Assembly: GCA_020846275.1 (NCBI GenBank)
Contig: JADLEG010000142.1
Span: forward strand, 1 to 37,629
Origin: Alphaproteobacteria bacterium
GTDB taxonomy: Bacteria; Pseudomonadota; Alphaproteobacteria; JAEULC01
Direction: 5' to 3'
Length of the DNA: 37,629 bases
In this document: positions 10,196 to 18,683 of the stretch, in pieces
How the letters are laid out: every line of letters begins with the position of its first letter
Position numbering within the stretch: the first letter of the stretch is position 1
Notes under the pieces: model-generated
Database searches by the model: none
What the model was told of the DNA's origin: nothing
What the model saw: the letters and a program-made list of their open reading frames with translations, nothing else
Program-made: the position numbers and the translations under genes

Positions 10196-12502
10196 GTGAA
10201 ACGCTTGCGCCAGTCAAGGCGGATTCCAGGGCTCCTTGCCCTGGTCTTAGGGGCAGGAATTGCCCTTGCCGGGCTTGTCTATCCGTCATTGGCGAAGGCG
10301 CAGGGCACGATCGAGGCGATCAAGATCGAGGGCAGCCAGCGCATCGAGCCGGAGACCGTGCGGTCCTACCTCTCGGTCAAGCCGGGCGATTCCTACGACG
10401 TTGAGAAAGTTAATGCCTCGCTGAAGAGCCTGTTCGCGACCGGCCTGTTCGCCGACGTCACACTGCGGCGCGAGGGCGACACCCTGGTGGTCCGGGTTGT
10501 GGAAAACCCGATCGTCAATCGGGTCGCGTTCGAGGGCAATCGCAAGATCGAATCGAAGAACATGGAGGGCGAGGTCTCGCTGCGCGCCCGCGTCGTCTAC
10601 ACGCGCACGAAGGTGCAGAACGACACCAAGCGCATCCTGGACCTCTATCGCCGCAGCGGCCGGTTCGCGGCGACGGTGGAGCCCAAGATCATCCAGCTCG
10701 ACCAGAACCGCGTGGATGTCGTCTACGAGATCAACGAAGGCGCGGTGACCGCCGTCAGCTCGATCCGCTTCATCGGCAACAGAGCCTACAACGATTCCAA
10801 GCTCCGCGCCGCGATCCAGACCAAGGAGACGGCCTGGTACCGGATCTTCTCGACCGACGACAACTACGATCCCGACCGCCTGACCTTCGACCGCGAACTG
10901 CTGCGGCGCTTCTATCTGCGCGAGGGGTATGCCGACTTCCGCGTCGTGTCCGCGGTCGCCGAGCTGACGCCCGACCGCAGCAGCTTCTTCATCACCTTCA
11001 CGGTGGATGAAGGCGACCGCTACAAGTTCGGCGTGGTCGACCTGAGCACGCAGTTCAAGACGCTGGACCTCAACGCCCTGCGCGGCTCGGTGATTGCGGT
11101 CGAGGGCAACTGGTACAACGCCGACCTGATCGAGAAGACCATCACCAAGCTTACCGACGCGGTCGGGGATCTCGGCTTCGCGTTCGTCGACATCCAGCCG
11201 ACGATCGACCGCGACCGCGACAAGAAGGTGATCAACGTCACGTTCGACATCCAGGAAGGCCCGCGCGTCTTCGTCGAGCGCATCGACATCGTGGGGAACT
11301 ACCGCACGCTCGACCGCGTGATCCGCCGCGAGTTCCGCCTGGTTGAGGGCGATGCGTTCAGCACCGCCAAGCTGCGCCGCTCGCGCCAGCGCGTCCAGAA
11401 CCTCGGCTTCTTCAAGAAGGTCGACGTGTCGAACGTGCCGGGCACGGATCCGGACAAGACCGTCGTGCAGGTCGAGGTCGAGGAGCAGTCTACCGGCGAA
11501 ATCTCGGTCGGCGCCGGGTTCTCGTCATCGGAAGGGGCGCTGGCCGACCTCAGCGTGCGCGAGCGGAACCTGCTCGGCCGCGGCCAGGACCTCCGCACCA
11601 AGTTCCGCGTGTCGCAGAAGACCACGGAGTTCGATGTCGGCTTCACCGAGCCGTATTTCCTCGACCGCGATCTTTCGGCGGGCATCGATCTGTTCCGCGT
11701 GACGCGCGACAATACCGACACCAGCTCCTACGAGCTGAAGGCGATCGGCGGCGGGTTCCGCCTGGGCTACAGCATCACCGAGAACCTGCGCCACACGACC
11801 CGCTATGTCCTGCGTCAGGACGAGATCACCAACATCGACGCCGACGCGTCGCGCTTCATCCGCGAGCAGGAGGGATCGTCGATCACCTCGCTGGTCGGCT
11901 ACACGCTCTTCTACGATCGCCTGGACAACCGCCAGGATCCGACCGACGGCTACTATCTCAGCTTCAGCCAGGATTTCGCCGGCTTGGGCGGCGACGTGCA
12001 ATACCTGAAGACCAAGGCGGGCGGCGGCACCTATTGGCCGATTCCGGTCTGGGACAAGTGGATATTCAGCCTGACCGGCGAGGCCGGGTACATGACCGGC
12101 CTGGGCGAGCGCGTGCGCATCAATGACCGCTTCTTCCTCGGCGGCGACAACTTCAAGGGCTTCGCGACGGGCGGCGTCGGCCCGCGCGACACGGTCACCC
12201 AGGACGCGCTGGGCGGCCAGCGCTTCTATGTTGGCACCGCGGAGCTGACCTTCCCGCTGGGCTTCCCCGACGAGCTCGGCGTGTCGGGCAAGGCCTTCAC
12301 CACCGTCGGCTCGGCCTGGGGCGCAAGCGAAGACAGCGAGCCGGGGGTCGCCGACCCGAAGACGCCGCGCGCCTCGATCGGCGTGGGCGCAGCCTGGAAG
12401 TCGCCGTTCGGCCCGATCCGGATCGACCTGGCGAAGGCGGTCGTCAAGCAAGACTTCGATCAAACGCAGTTCTTCCATTTCAGCTTCGGCACGAGGTTCT
12501 GA
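10196..12502 (+). CDS. bamA: Outer membrane protein assembly factor BamA
   Basis: A 768-residue Omp85 protein, the central subunit of the machine that inserts beta-barrel proteins into the outer membrane. It has a signal peptide (RIPGLLALVLGAGIALAG, ending around AKAQG), then five POTRA domains beginning IEAIKIEGSQRI, then the C-terminal beta-barrel with FFLGGDNFKGF and a terminal FHFSFGTRF ending in Phe. I place the start at GTG 10196 because GGAGG at 10181-10185 lies 10 bases upstream and the result is a normal signal peptide. A TTG at 10166, overlapping the rseP stop, would add 10 residues but has no ribosome binding site. Confidence 0.96.
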   Translation: MKRLRQSRRIPGLLALVLGAGIALAGLVYPSLAKAQGTIEAIKIEGSQRIEPETVRSYLSVKPGDSYDVEKVNASLKSLFATGLFADVTLRREGDTLVVRVVENPIVNRVAFEGNRKIESKNMEGEVSLRARVVYTRTKVQNDTKRILDLYRRSGRFAATVEPKIIQLDQNRVDVVYEINEGAVTAVSSIRFIGNRAYNDSKLRAAIQTKETAWYRIFSTDDNYDPDRLTFDRELLRRFYLREGYADFRVVSAVAELTPDRSSFFITFTVDEGDRYKFGVVDLSTQFKTLDLNALRGSVIAVEGNWYNADLIEKTITKLTDAVGDLGFAFVDIQPTIDRDRDKKVINVTFDIQEGPRVFVERIDIVGNYRTLDRVIRREFRLVEGDAFSTAKLRRSRQRVQNLGFFKKVDVSNVPGTDPDKTVVQVEVEEQSTGEISVGAGFSSSEGALADLSVRERNLLGRGQDLRTKFRVSQKTTEFDVGFTEPYFLDRDLSAGIDLFRVTRDNTDTSSYELKAIGGGFRLGYSITENLRHTTRYVLRQDEITNIDADASRFIREQEGSSITSLVGYTLFYDRLDNRQDPTDGYYLSFSQDFAGLGGDVQYLKTKAGGGTYWPIPVWDKWIFSLTGEAGYMTGLGERVRINDRFFLGGDNFKGFATGGVGPRDTVTQDALGGQRFYVGTAELTFPLGFPDELGVSGKAFTTVGSAWGASEDSEPGVADPKTPRASIGVGAAWKSPFGPIRIDLAKAVVKQDFDQTQFFHFSFGTRF

Positions 12503-12506
12503 TCCC

Positions 12507-13181
12507 ATGGTTCTATTGTTCCCGCGCGCCGCGTGGCGCCTGACGGCGCTTACCGTCGCGTTGATTTCGTTCACGTCGATGGCGATGGCCCAGCAACAGC
12601 CGCGGCCGGCGCAGCCGGCCAAGCCGGCGCAGCAGCCCGCCGCCCCTGCGGCCACGCCGGCGGCGGCGCCAGCGGCGCCGAAGCAGCCGGCCGGGCCGCT
12701 GCCGACGCCCGTCATCGCCGTGGTGGATGTCGACAAGATCCGCGAGAACGCGGCGGCCGCGAAGTCGGTGCGCGACCAGCTCGTCAAGCAGCAATCGGCC
12801 TATCAGGACGAGATCGCCAAGACCGAGAACGACCTGCGGAACGCTGAGCAGGACCTGAATAAGCAACGCACGGTGCTGGCGCCGGAAGCCTTCGCCGACC
12901 GCCGCCAGAAGTTCGAGCAGCGCGTCGCCGAGTTCCAGCGTTCGGTGCAGGCGCGCCGCAAGCAGCTCGACGACGCCTACAAGAACTCGATGGTTCAGGT
13001 GAATACCGTCGTGGTCCAGGTGATCCAGGACGTGGCCACGGCGCGCGGCGCCAGCCTGATGCTGCCGCGCTCGCAGATCATTCTCAGCCACCCCTCGATG
13101 GAAGTGACCGACGAGGTGCTGGAGCAGGTCAACCGCAAGCTGCCGACAGTGAAGGTAACGCTGCCGCCGCTGACCCAGTAG
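12507..13181 (+). CDS. skp: OmpH/Skp family periplasmic chaperone
   Basis: A 224-residue exported protein of the OmpH family, which holds unfolded outer-membrane proteins in the periplasm on their way to BamA. A signal peptide ends at about residue 28 (SMAMAQQQ). An unusually long Pro/Ala/Gln-rich spacer (about 29-66) follows, then the conserved [14 protein letters not shown] strand and a long charged coiled coil (about 85-170). E. coli Skp lacks the low-complexity spacer. It starts 4 bases after bamA, so the two are probably translated together. Confidence 0.9.
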   Translation: MVLLFPRAAWRLTALTVALISFTSMAMAQQQPRPAQPAKPAQQPAAPAATPAAAPAAPKQPAGPLPTPVIAVVDVDKIRENAAAAKSVRDQLVKQQSAYQDEIAKTENDLRNAEQDLNKQRTVLAPEAFADRRQKFEQRVAEFQRSVQARRKQLDDAYKNSMVQVNTVVVQVIQDVATARGASLMLPRSQIILSHPSMEVTDEVLEQVNRKLPTVKVTLPPLTQ

Positions 13182-13206
13182 CTGCGTCGGCCGGCGCCCG
13201 CGGGCG

Positions 13207-14238
13207 ATGCCCGATCCTCGCTTCTTCTCGCCGGCAGGTCCGTTCACGCTCGAGGAATTGGCCGGGCGGGCGGGCGCCGCCCTGGCGCCGGGAGCCGACC
13301 GGCAGCGGCAATTCGCCAATGTCGCGGCCCTGGCCGACGCGGGACCGGACGACGTCGCCTTCCTGGACAACCGCCGCTACCTGCGCGCCTTCGGCGAATC
13401 CAAGGCGGGCTGCTGCCTGGTCGAGCCGCGCTTCGCCGATCGCGCGCCCGCCGGGATGCAGGTCCTGCTGACCGACAAGCCCTACCGGGGCTTCGCCCTG
13501 GTCGCGCAGGCGTTCTACCCTGAAGAGCCGGTCGTGGGCGGCGTGCATGCGCGCGCGATCGTCGACCCCTCCGCCGAAATCGCTCCCAGCGTGCGCATCG
13601 ATGCCGGCGTGGTGGTGGGCGCGCGTACCGTCATCGGCGAGCGCTGCTGGATCGGCGCCAATGCCGTGATCGGCGACGGGGTGACGATCGGTGACGACAC
13701 CGCGGTGGGTGCGTGCTCGGTGCTGCAATATTGCCTGATCGGCCAGCGTGTGCTGATCCACCCTGGCGTGTGCATCGGCAACCGCGGGTTCGGCTTCGCC
13801 ATCGATCCCGAGGGCCATGTACGCATTCCCCAGACCGGGCGGGTGATCGTCGAGGACGATGTCGAGATCGGCGCCAACGCGGCAATCGACCGCGGGATGG
13901 GGCCCGATACGGTGATCGGGCGGGGTTCGATGATCGACAACCTGGTGATGATCGGGCATAACGCTCGCCTGGGGCGGGGGTGCATCGTGATTGCCCAGGC
14001 GGGTATTTCCGGCAGCACGAAGCTGGGAAACCACGTGATCGTCGCGGCCAAGGCGGGTCTCTCCGGTCACCTGACCGTGGGCGACGGCGCGCGGGTGGCG
14101 GCGGCGGCCGGCGTGATGCGCGACATTCCCGCGGGCGGCGCCGTGGGCGGCATTCCGGCGGTGCCGCTGCGCCAATGGCATCGCCAGACCGTGGCCCTGT
14201 CGCGGCTGGCGCGGGGGAAGACGGCCGAGGACGAATGA
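13207..14238 (+). CDS. lpxD: UDP-3-O-acyl-glucosamine N-acyltransferase
   Basis: A 343-residue enzyme that adds the second acyl chain in lipid A synthesis, using 3-hydroxyacyl-ACP. The N-terminal uridine-binding domain (about 1-110) is followed by a left-handed beta helix built from hexapeptide repeats. The probable catalytic histidine is His251 in [13 protein letters not shown], the position equivalent to His239 of the E. coli enzyme. It lies 25 bases after skp and its stop overlaps the fabZ start as ATGA. Confidence 0.96.
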   Translation: MPDPRFFSPAGPFTLEELAGRAGAALAPGADRQRQFANVAALADAGPDDVAFLDNRRYLRAFGESKAGCCLVEPRFADRAPAGMQVLLTDKPYRGFALVAQAFYPEEPVVGGVHARAIVDPSAEIAPSVRIDAGVVVGARTVIGERCWIGANAVIGDGVTIGDDTAVGACSVLQYCLIGQRVLIHPGVCIGNRGFGFAIDPEGHVRIPQTGRVIVEDDVEIGANAAIDRGMGPDTVIGRGSMIDNLVMIGHNARLGRGCIVIAQAGISGSTKLGNHVIVAAKAGLSGHLTVGDGARVAAAAGVMRDIPAGGAVGGIPAVPLRQWHRQTVALSRLARGKTAEDE

Positions 14239-14705
14239 CCACCATCAACGCATTGAAGCCGGCGGTGGCCGACATCGACACCGTCGAGCTGATGACGCTG
14301 CTGCCGCACCGCCATCCGTTCCTGCTGATCGACCGGCTTGTGGACGTCGTGCCGGGAGAAAGCGCCACGGGGATCAAGGCGGTGACGATCGGCGAGCACT
14401 ATTTCGTCGGCCATTTTCCCAACCGGCCGATCATGCCGGGCGTGCTGATCGTCGAGGCGATGGCCCAAACCGCCGGCGCGCTGGTGGTCAAGTCGATGGG
14501 CGGGCCGCCGCGCAACAAGCTCGTCTATTTCATGTCGGTGGAGAACGCCAAGTTTCGCCGGCCGGTGTTTCCGGGCGCGCTGCTGCGCGTGCCGGTGGTG
14601 AAGGAGCGTCAGCGCGGCAACGTCTGGAAATTCGCCGGCAAGGCGCTTGTGGACGACGAGCTGATGGCCGAGGCGACGTTCACCGCCATGATCGTGGACG
14701 CCTGA
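14235..14705 (+). CDS. fabZ: 3-hydroxyacyl-ACP dehydratase FabZ
   Basis: A 156-residue hot-dog fold dehydratase of fatty acid synthesis that competes with LpxA/LpxD for 3-hydroxyacyl-ACP. The conserved [13 protein letters not shown] is followed by the active-site segment [20 protein letters not shown], with His60 and Glu74 as catalytic residues. Its ATG overlaps the lpxD stop and its TGA overlaps the lpxA ATG by one base, so the three are translationally linked. Confidence 0.96.
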   Translation: MTTINALKPAVADIDTVELMTLLPHRHPFLLIDRLVDVVPGESATGIKAVTIGEHYFVGHFPNRPIMPGVLIVEAMAQTAGALVVKSMGGPPRNKLVYFMSVENAKFRRPVFPGALLRVPVVKERQRGNVWKFAGKALVDDELMAEATFTAMIVDA

Positions 14706-15505
14706 TGGCCAGGGTTCATCCGACCGCGATCGTCGATCCGGGGGCAAGGCTGGGCGAGGGGGTGGAGATCGGCCCCTATTGCGTCGTCGGCCCGCATGTC
14801 GAGCTTGGCAAGGACGTCGGCCTGCTGTCGCATGTCGTGGTCGAAGGGCACACGCAGCTCGGCGCGCGGGTGCGGGTGTTTCCCTTCGCCTCGATCGGGC
14901 ACCAGCCGCAGGACCTGAAATACAAGGGCGAGCCCTCGCGCCTCGAGGTCGGCGAGGATACCGTCATCCGCGAGCATGTCACGATGAACCCGGGCACCAC
15001 GCCCGGCGGGCTGCTCACCAAGGTCGGTAAGCGCTGCCTCATCATGGTCGGCTGCCACGTGGCCCATGACTGCAAGCTCGGCGACAGCGTCATCATGGCG
15101 AACAACGCCACGCTCGGCGGACATGTCGTGGTGGAGGACTATGCGTTCCTGGGCGGGCTGTGCGCCGTCCACCAGTTCGTGCGTATCGGCAAGCACGCGA
15201 TGGTCGGCGGCATGTCCGGCGTCGAGAACGACGTGATCCCCTACGGCTCGGTCATGGGCGACCGGGCTCGGCTCGGCGGGCTCAACCTGGTTGGGCTCAA
15301 GCGCCGCGGCTTCTCGCGCGAGGACATCCACGGACTGCGCACCGCCTACCGGGTGCTGTTCGCCCAGGAAGGCACGATGGCCGAACGCATCGAGGACGTG
15401 GCCCAGTTGTTCAGCGCCATCCAGCCGGTCCGCGACATCATCGATTTCATCAAGGCCGACTCGCAGCGGGCGCTGTGCCAGCCGCGCCAGTCGAATGCCT
15501 CCTAA
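14705..15505 (+). CDS. lpxA: UDP-N-acetylglucosamine acyltransferase
   Basis: A 266-residue trimeric enzyme that performs the first step of lipid A synthesis, moving a 3-hydroxyacyl chain from ACP to UDP-GlcNAc. It opens directly with hexapeptide repeats (VHPTAIVDPGARLGEGVEIG), contains IGHQPQDLKYKGEPSRLEVG, and carries the catalytic His121 in VGCHVAHDCKLG. The C-terminal helical domain starts around LKRRGFSREDIHGLR. It overlaps fabZ by one base and lpxI by 11 bases. Confidence 0.97.
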   Translation: MARVHPTAIVDPGARLGEGVEIGPYCVVGPHVELGKDVGLLSHVVVEGHTQLGARVRVFPFASIGHQPQDLKYKGEPSRLEVGEDTVIREHVTMNPGTTPGGLLTKVGKRCLIMVGCHVAHDCKLGDSVIMANNATLGGHVVVEDYAFLGGLCAVHQFVRIGKHAMVGGMSGVENDVIPYGSVMGDRARLGGLNLVGLKRRGFSREDIHGLRTAYRVLFAQEGTMAERIEDVAQLFSAIQPVRDIIDFIKADSQRALCQPRQSNAS

Positions 15506-16337
15506 GCTTGGCATCATCGCCGGTGGTGGAGAACTTCCGCGGCTCTTGATCGCCGCCTGCCGCGAGCAGCAGCGACCTTTCTTCGTCATCGCGCTTGACG
15601 GCCATGTGGACGCCGAGACGGTGGCGGGCGACACGCCGCATCTGCGCACGAGGATCGGCGCGGGCGGCGCGATCATCAAGGCCCTGCGCGACAACGGCGT
15701 GGTCGAGATCGTCATGGCCGGCCGCGTGAAGCGGCCTTCGCTGCTGTCGCTGATGCCGGATGCCTGGACGGCCAGGTTTCTGCTGTCGCTCGGGCGTCGC
15801 GCGCTGGGCGACAATGCGCTGTTGAGCGCGATCGGCGATGCGATCGAGCGCGAGGGCGGTCGCCTGATCGGTCCGGAGCAGATCCTGCCCGGGCTCCTGG
15901 CGCCGGAGGGCACCATCGGCCGTCGCATTCCCGGCGAGGCCGACTGGGCCGACATCGGTCGCGGCCTCGTCGTCGCGCGGGCGCTGGGTGCCGTCGATGT
16001 CGGCCAGGCGGTCGTGGTGCAGCAGGGCATCGTGCTGGGCGTCGAGGCGATCGAAGGAACCGATGCGCTGCTCCGCCGCTGCAGGGAATTGCGGCGCGAA
16101 GGGCCGGGCGGCGTGCTGGTGAAGACCGCCAAGCCGGGGCAGGAGCGGCGGATCGACCTGCCGACCATCGGTCCGCGGACCGTCCGCGGCGCCGCGAAGG
16201 CCGGGCTGGCCGGCATCGCCGTCGAGGCCGGCGGGGCGTTGATCGTCGACCGCGAAGCGGTTGGCGCCGCGGCCGACGACGCCGGCCTGTTCGTGATCGG
16301 GGTCGCCCGGGATCGGACCGAGGATCCGCCGCAATGA
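15495..16337 (+). CDS. lpxI: UDP-2,3-diacylglucosamine pyrophosphatase LpxI
   Basis: A 280-residue DUF1009-family enzyme that hydrolyses UDP-2,3-diacylglucosamine to lipid X and UMP, the role LpxH has in gammaproteobacteria. Typical segments are LGIIAGGGELPRLL at the N-terminus, MAGRVKRPSLLSLMPD, and the C-terminal FDUF1009-like region with KTAKPGQERRIDLPTIGP and GLAGIAVEAGGALI. LpxI in place of LpxH is usual in alphaproteobacteria. The ATG at 15495 lies inside the lpxA end, and the stop overlaps the lpxB start as ATGA. Confidence 0.94.
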   Translation: MPPKLGIIAGGGELPRLLIAACREQQRPFFVIALDGHVDAETVAGDTPHLRTRIGAGGAIIKALRDNGVVEIVMAGRVKRPSLLSLMPDAWTARFLLSLGRRALGDNALLSAIGDAIEREGGRLIGPEQILPGLLAPEGTIGRRIPGEADWADIGRGLVVARALGAVDVGQAVVVQQGIVLGVEAIEGTDALLRRCRELRREGPGGVLVKTAKPGQERRIDLPTIGPRTVRGAAKAGLAGIAVEAGGALIVDREAVGAAADDAGLFVIGVARDRTEDPPQ

Positions 16338-17554
16338 CCGCCCCGGCTTCGACGCCGCTCGTCTACGTGCTGGCGGGTGAGCCGTCCGGCGACAATCTCG
16401 GCGGCCGGATCATGCAGGCGCTCAAGGCGCGGGCCGCCGTGCCGCTCAGCTTCGTGGGCGTGGGCGGCGAGCGCATGGTGGGCGAGGGGCTGGAAACCCT
16501 GGTGCCCCTCAGCGAGCTGTCGATCATGGGGCTGGCGGAGATCCTGCCGCATGTGCCGCGGATGTACCGGCTGATCTACCGCCTGGCGGCCGACATCCGC
16601 GCGCGGCGGCCGGCCGTGGTGCTGACGATCGACAACACCGCCTTCAACTTCGCCGTCGCCAATCGTGCGCGAGGGTACGGGATTCCGCTGGTGCATCTGA
16701 ACGCGCCAAAGGTATGGGCCTACCGCCCGGGCCGGGTACGGCGGGTCGCGCGCTACTACGACCACCTGCTGTGCTTGCTGCCGTTCGAGCCGCCGTATTT
16801 CCATCGCGTCGGCATGCCGGCCAGCTTCATCGGCCACCCGGTCGTCGAGAGCGGCGCCGATCGCGGCGAGGGGCGTCGGTTCCGCGCCCGCCATGACATC
16901 CCCGCCGCGGCCACGCTGCTGTGCGTGCTGCCGGGAAGCCGCGGTGGCGAGCTGGAGCGCCTGCTGCCGGATTTCGGCGGCGCGGTGGCGCAGTTGGCTG
17001 AAGCGCGCCCCGGCTTGCGCGTGATCGTGCCGACGGTGCGGGCGCAGGAATCACGCGTCCGTGCGGCCGTCGCGGTCTGGCCCCTGAACCCGATCGTCGT
17101 CGTGGACGAAAGCGAGAAGTTCGATGCCTTCGCGGCCAGCGACGTCGCGCTGGCCGCGTCCGGCACGGTCTCGCTGGAGCTGAACCTCGCGCGCGTCCCC
17201 ACGGTGATTGCCTATCGGGTGTCCGCCGTTTCCGCGGCGCTGGTGCGCGCGATGGTCCGGGTCCGCCATATCACGATCGCCAACCTGGTGCTGGGTGACC
17301 GTTCGGTGATCCCCGAGTTCACGCAGGAGGACTGCACGCCGGAGAAGCTCTCGCGGGCGGTCCTCGCCTTGCTCGACGATCCCGCCGCCGCGGCCGAGCA
17401 GGTACGGCAGGCCGGCGAGGCCATGCGGGCGCTGGGATACGGCGGACCGCCGCCGAGCTTGCGCGCGGCCGAGATCCTGCTCGATGTTGCCGGCATCGCC
17501 CGCCGGCCGCGCTCGTCCACGATCGCCGCGGGGGATGCTGCCGCATGCGCCTGA
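16334..17554 (+). CDS. lpxB: Lipid-A-disaccharide synthase
   Basis: A 406-residue GT19 glycosyltransferase that joins UDP-2,3-diacylglucosamine and lipid X into the beta-1,6 disaccharide on the inner face of the cytoplasmic membrane. It shows VYVLAGEPSGDNLGGRIM at the N-terminus, ELSIMGLAEILPHVPRMYRL, APKVWAYRPGRVRRVA and the C-terminal UDP-binding part with LPGSRGGELERLLP and AASGTVSLELNLARVP. It is the last lpx gene here. Its final 10 bases overlap the next gene, which is not part of the usual cluster. Confidence 0.96.
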   Translation: MTAPASTPLVYVLAGEPSGDNLGGRIMQALKARAAVPLSFVGVGGERMVGEGLETLVPLSELSIMGLAEILPHVPRMYRLIYRLAADIRARRPAVVLTIDNTAFNFAVANRARGYGIPLVHLNAPKVWAYRPGRVRRVARYYDHLLCLLPFEPPYFHRVGMPASFIGHPVVESGADRGEGRRFRARHDIPAAATLLCVLPGSRGGELERLLPDFGGAVAQLAEARPGLRVIVPTVRAQESRVRAAVAVWPLNPIVVVDESEKFDAFAASDVALAASGTVSLELNLARVPTVIAYRVSAVSAALVRAMVRVRHITIANLVLGDRSVIPEFTQEDCTPEKLSRAVLALLDDPAAAAEQVRQAGEAMRALGYGGPPPSLRAAEILLDVAGIARRPRSSTIAAGDAAACA

Positions 17555-18126
17555 ACCTCGGCTGTGGCAACAACAAGCTGGCGGGCTGGACCAATGTCGA
17601 CCGGATGGCGGCGTGCAACCCCGACCAGGTCGTGGACCTGGAGGCGCTGCCCTGGCCCTGGCCCGACGATAGCGCCGAGGAAGTGTCGCTGAGCCACGTG
17701 CTGGAGCATCTCGGCGCCACGACCGACGCCTATCTCGGCATCGTGAAGGAGCTCTACCGGGTGTGCCGGGACGGGGCCAAGGTGACCATCGTGGTGCCGC
17801 ACCCCCGCCACGACAATTTCCTGGCCGACCCGACCCATGTGCGGGTGGTGATCCCCTCTGGCCTCGAGCTGTTGTCGCAGGCGCGCAACCGCGAATGGAT
17901 CGCCAAGGGCTTCGCCAACACGCCCCTCGGTCTCTACCTGGGCGTCGATTTCGCGATGCAGGAGGTCAACATGCTGCCGTCCGAACCCTGGCGGTCGCGC
18001 ATGGCGCGGGGCGAGGTGACCAAGCCGCAATTCCTGGACGCCGAGCGCAACCTGAACAACGTGGTCGAGCAGATCACCATGGTTCTGAAGGCGGTCAAGC
18101 CGGCGGGGCGGGACCGGTCGGCGTAG
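17545..18126 (+). CDS. Small class I SAM-dependent methyltransferase
   Basis: A 193-residue predicted methyltransferase of the type-11/COG4627-like kind. The SAM-binding motif I is at the very N-terminus (LNLGCGNN, residues 3-10), the acidic end of strand 2 is VDR (18-20), and the post-motif LSHVLEHLG (about 49-57) is typical. The PHPRHDNFLADPTHVRV segment (about residue 85-101) probably shapes the acceptor site. Its ATG lies 10 bases inside lpxB, so it is almost certainly co-translated with lipid A synthesis. Modification of an envelope lipid or glycan is an inference from that position; the substrate cannot be read from the sequence. Confidence 0.8.
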   Translation: MRLNLGCGNNKLAGWTNVDRMAACNPDQVVDLEALPWPWPDDSAEEVSLSHVLEHLGATTDAYLGIVKELYRVCRDGAKVTIVVPHPRHDNFLADPTHVRVVIPSGLELLSQARNREWIAKGFANTPLGLYLGVDFAMQEVNMLPSEPWRSRMARGEVTKPQFLDAERNLNNVVEQITMVLKAVKPAGRDRSA

Positions 18127-18152
18127 CGGCGCACAACCGGCCGGGCCGCGTC

Positions 18153-18158
18153 TTGACA
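18153..18158 (+). promoter_or_regulatory. Possible -35 box upstream of glyoxalase I
   Basis: A perfect TTGACA sits in the 94-base gap between the methyltransferase and gloA genes, 62 bases before the gloA start. No good -10 hexamer follows at 16-19 bases, so this is a candidate only. It would let gloA be expressed apart from the lpx run. Confidence 0.25.
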
Positions 18159-18220
18159 TCGCGGGCCGCGCGCGCCCAACTCGTAGCCAGGCTCGGTGAT
18201 CCCAGCAGGGAGTTGATGCG

Positions 18221-18661
18221 ATGAACGATAGTCCCACGGCCCGCACGGGCAAGGGCGCCGCTGATGCGTCCAAGTTTCGCATGCTGCACACGATGATCCG
18301 CGTGCGCGATCTGGACAAGTCGATCGACTTCTACACACGGCTGCTGGGCATGAGATTGCTGCGCCGCAAGGACTATCCCAGCGGCGAGTTCACCCTGGCC
18401 TTCGTCGGCTACGGCGACGAGGAATCGAACGCCGTGGTCGAACTGACCTACAACTGGCCGCAGAAGGAGCCCTATACGATCGGCACGGGGTTTGGCCATC
18501 TCGCCATCGGCGTGCCGGACATCTATGGCACCTGCGAGCGGCTGGGCAAGGAAGGGGTGAAGATCCCGCGTCCGCCAGGTCCGATGAAGCACGGCGGCAG
18601 CGTCATCGCCTTCGTCGAGGATCCGGACGGCTACAAGATCGAGCTGGTCGAGCGCAAGTGA
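18221..18661 (+). CDS. gloA: Glyoxalase I (lactoylglutathione lyase), Ni-type
   Basis: A 146-residue VOC-fold enzyme that isomerises the hemithioacetal of methylglyoxal and glutathione to S-lactoylglutathione. The expected metal ligands are all present: His23, Glu74, His93 and Glu141. Their spacing (51, 19, 48) equals that of His5/Glu56/His74/Glu122 in E. coli GloA, the short nickel-activated class. The N-terminus is about 18 residues longer than E. coli's. The start ATG 18221 is preceded by AGGGAG about 9 bases upstream. Confidence 0.93.
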   Translation: MNDSPTARTGKGAADASKFRMLHTMIRVRDLDKSIDFYTRLLGMRLLRRKDYPSGEFTLAFVGYGDEESNAVVELTYNWPQKEPYTIGTGFGHLAIGVPDIYGTCERLGKEGVKIPRPPGPMKHGGSVIAFVEDPDGYKIELVERK

Positions 18662-18683
18662 CGTCGTTGGTACGGGGACGAAC

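Noticed and set aside
14609..16894. Long open frame on the minus strand across lpxA, lpxI and lpxB (761 codons)
   Set aside because: It crosses three well-defined plus-strand genes and has low-complexity, motif-free sequence, as expected of antisense frames at high GC.
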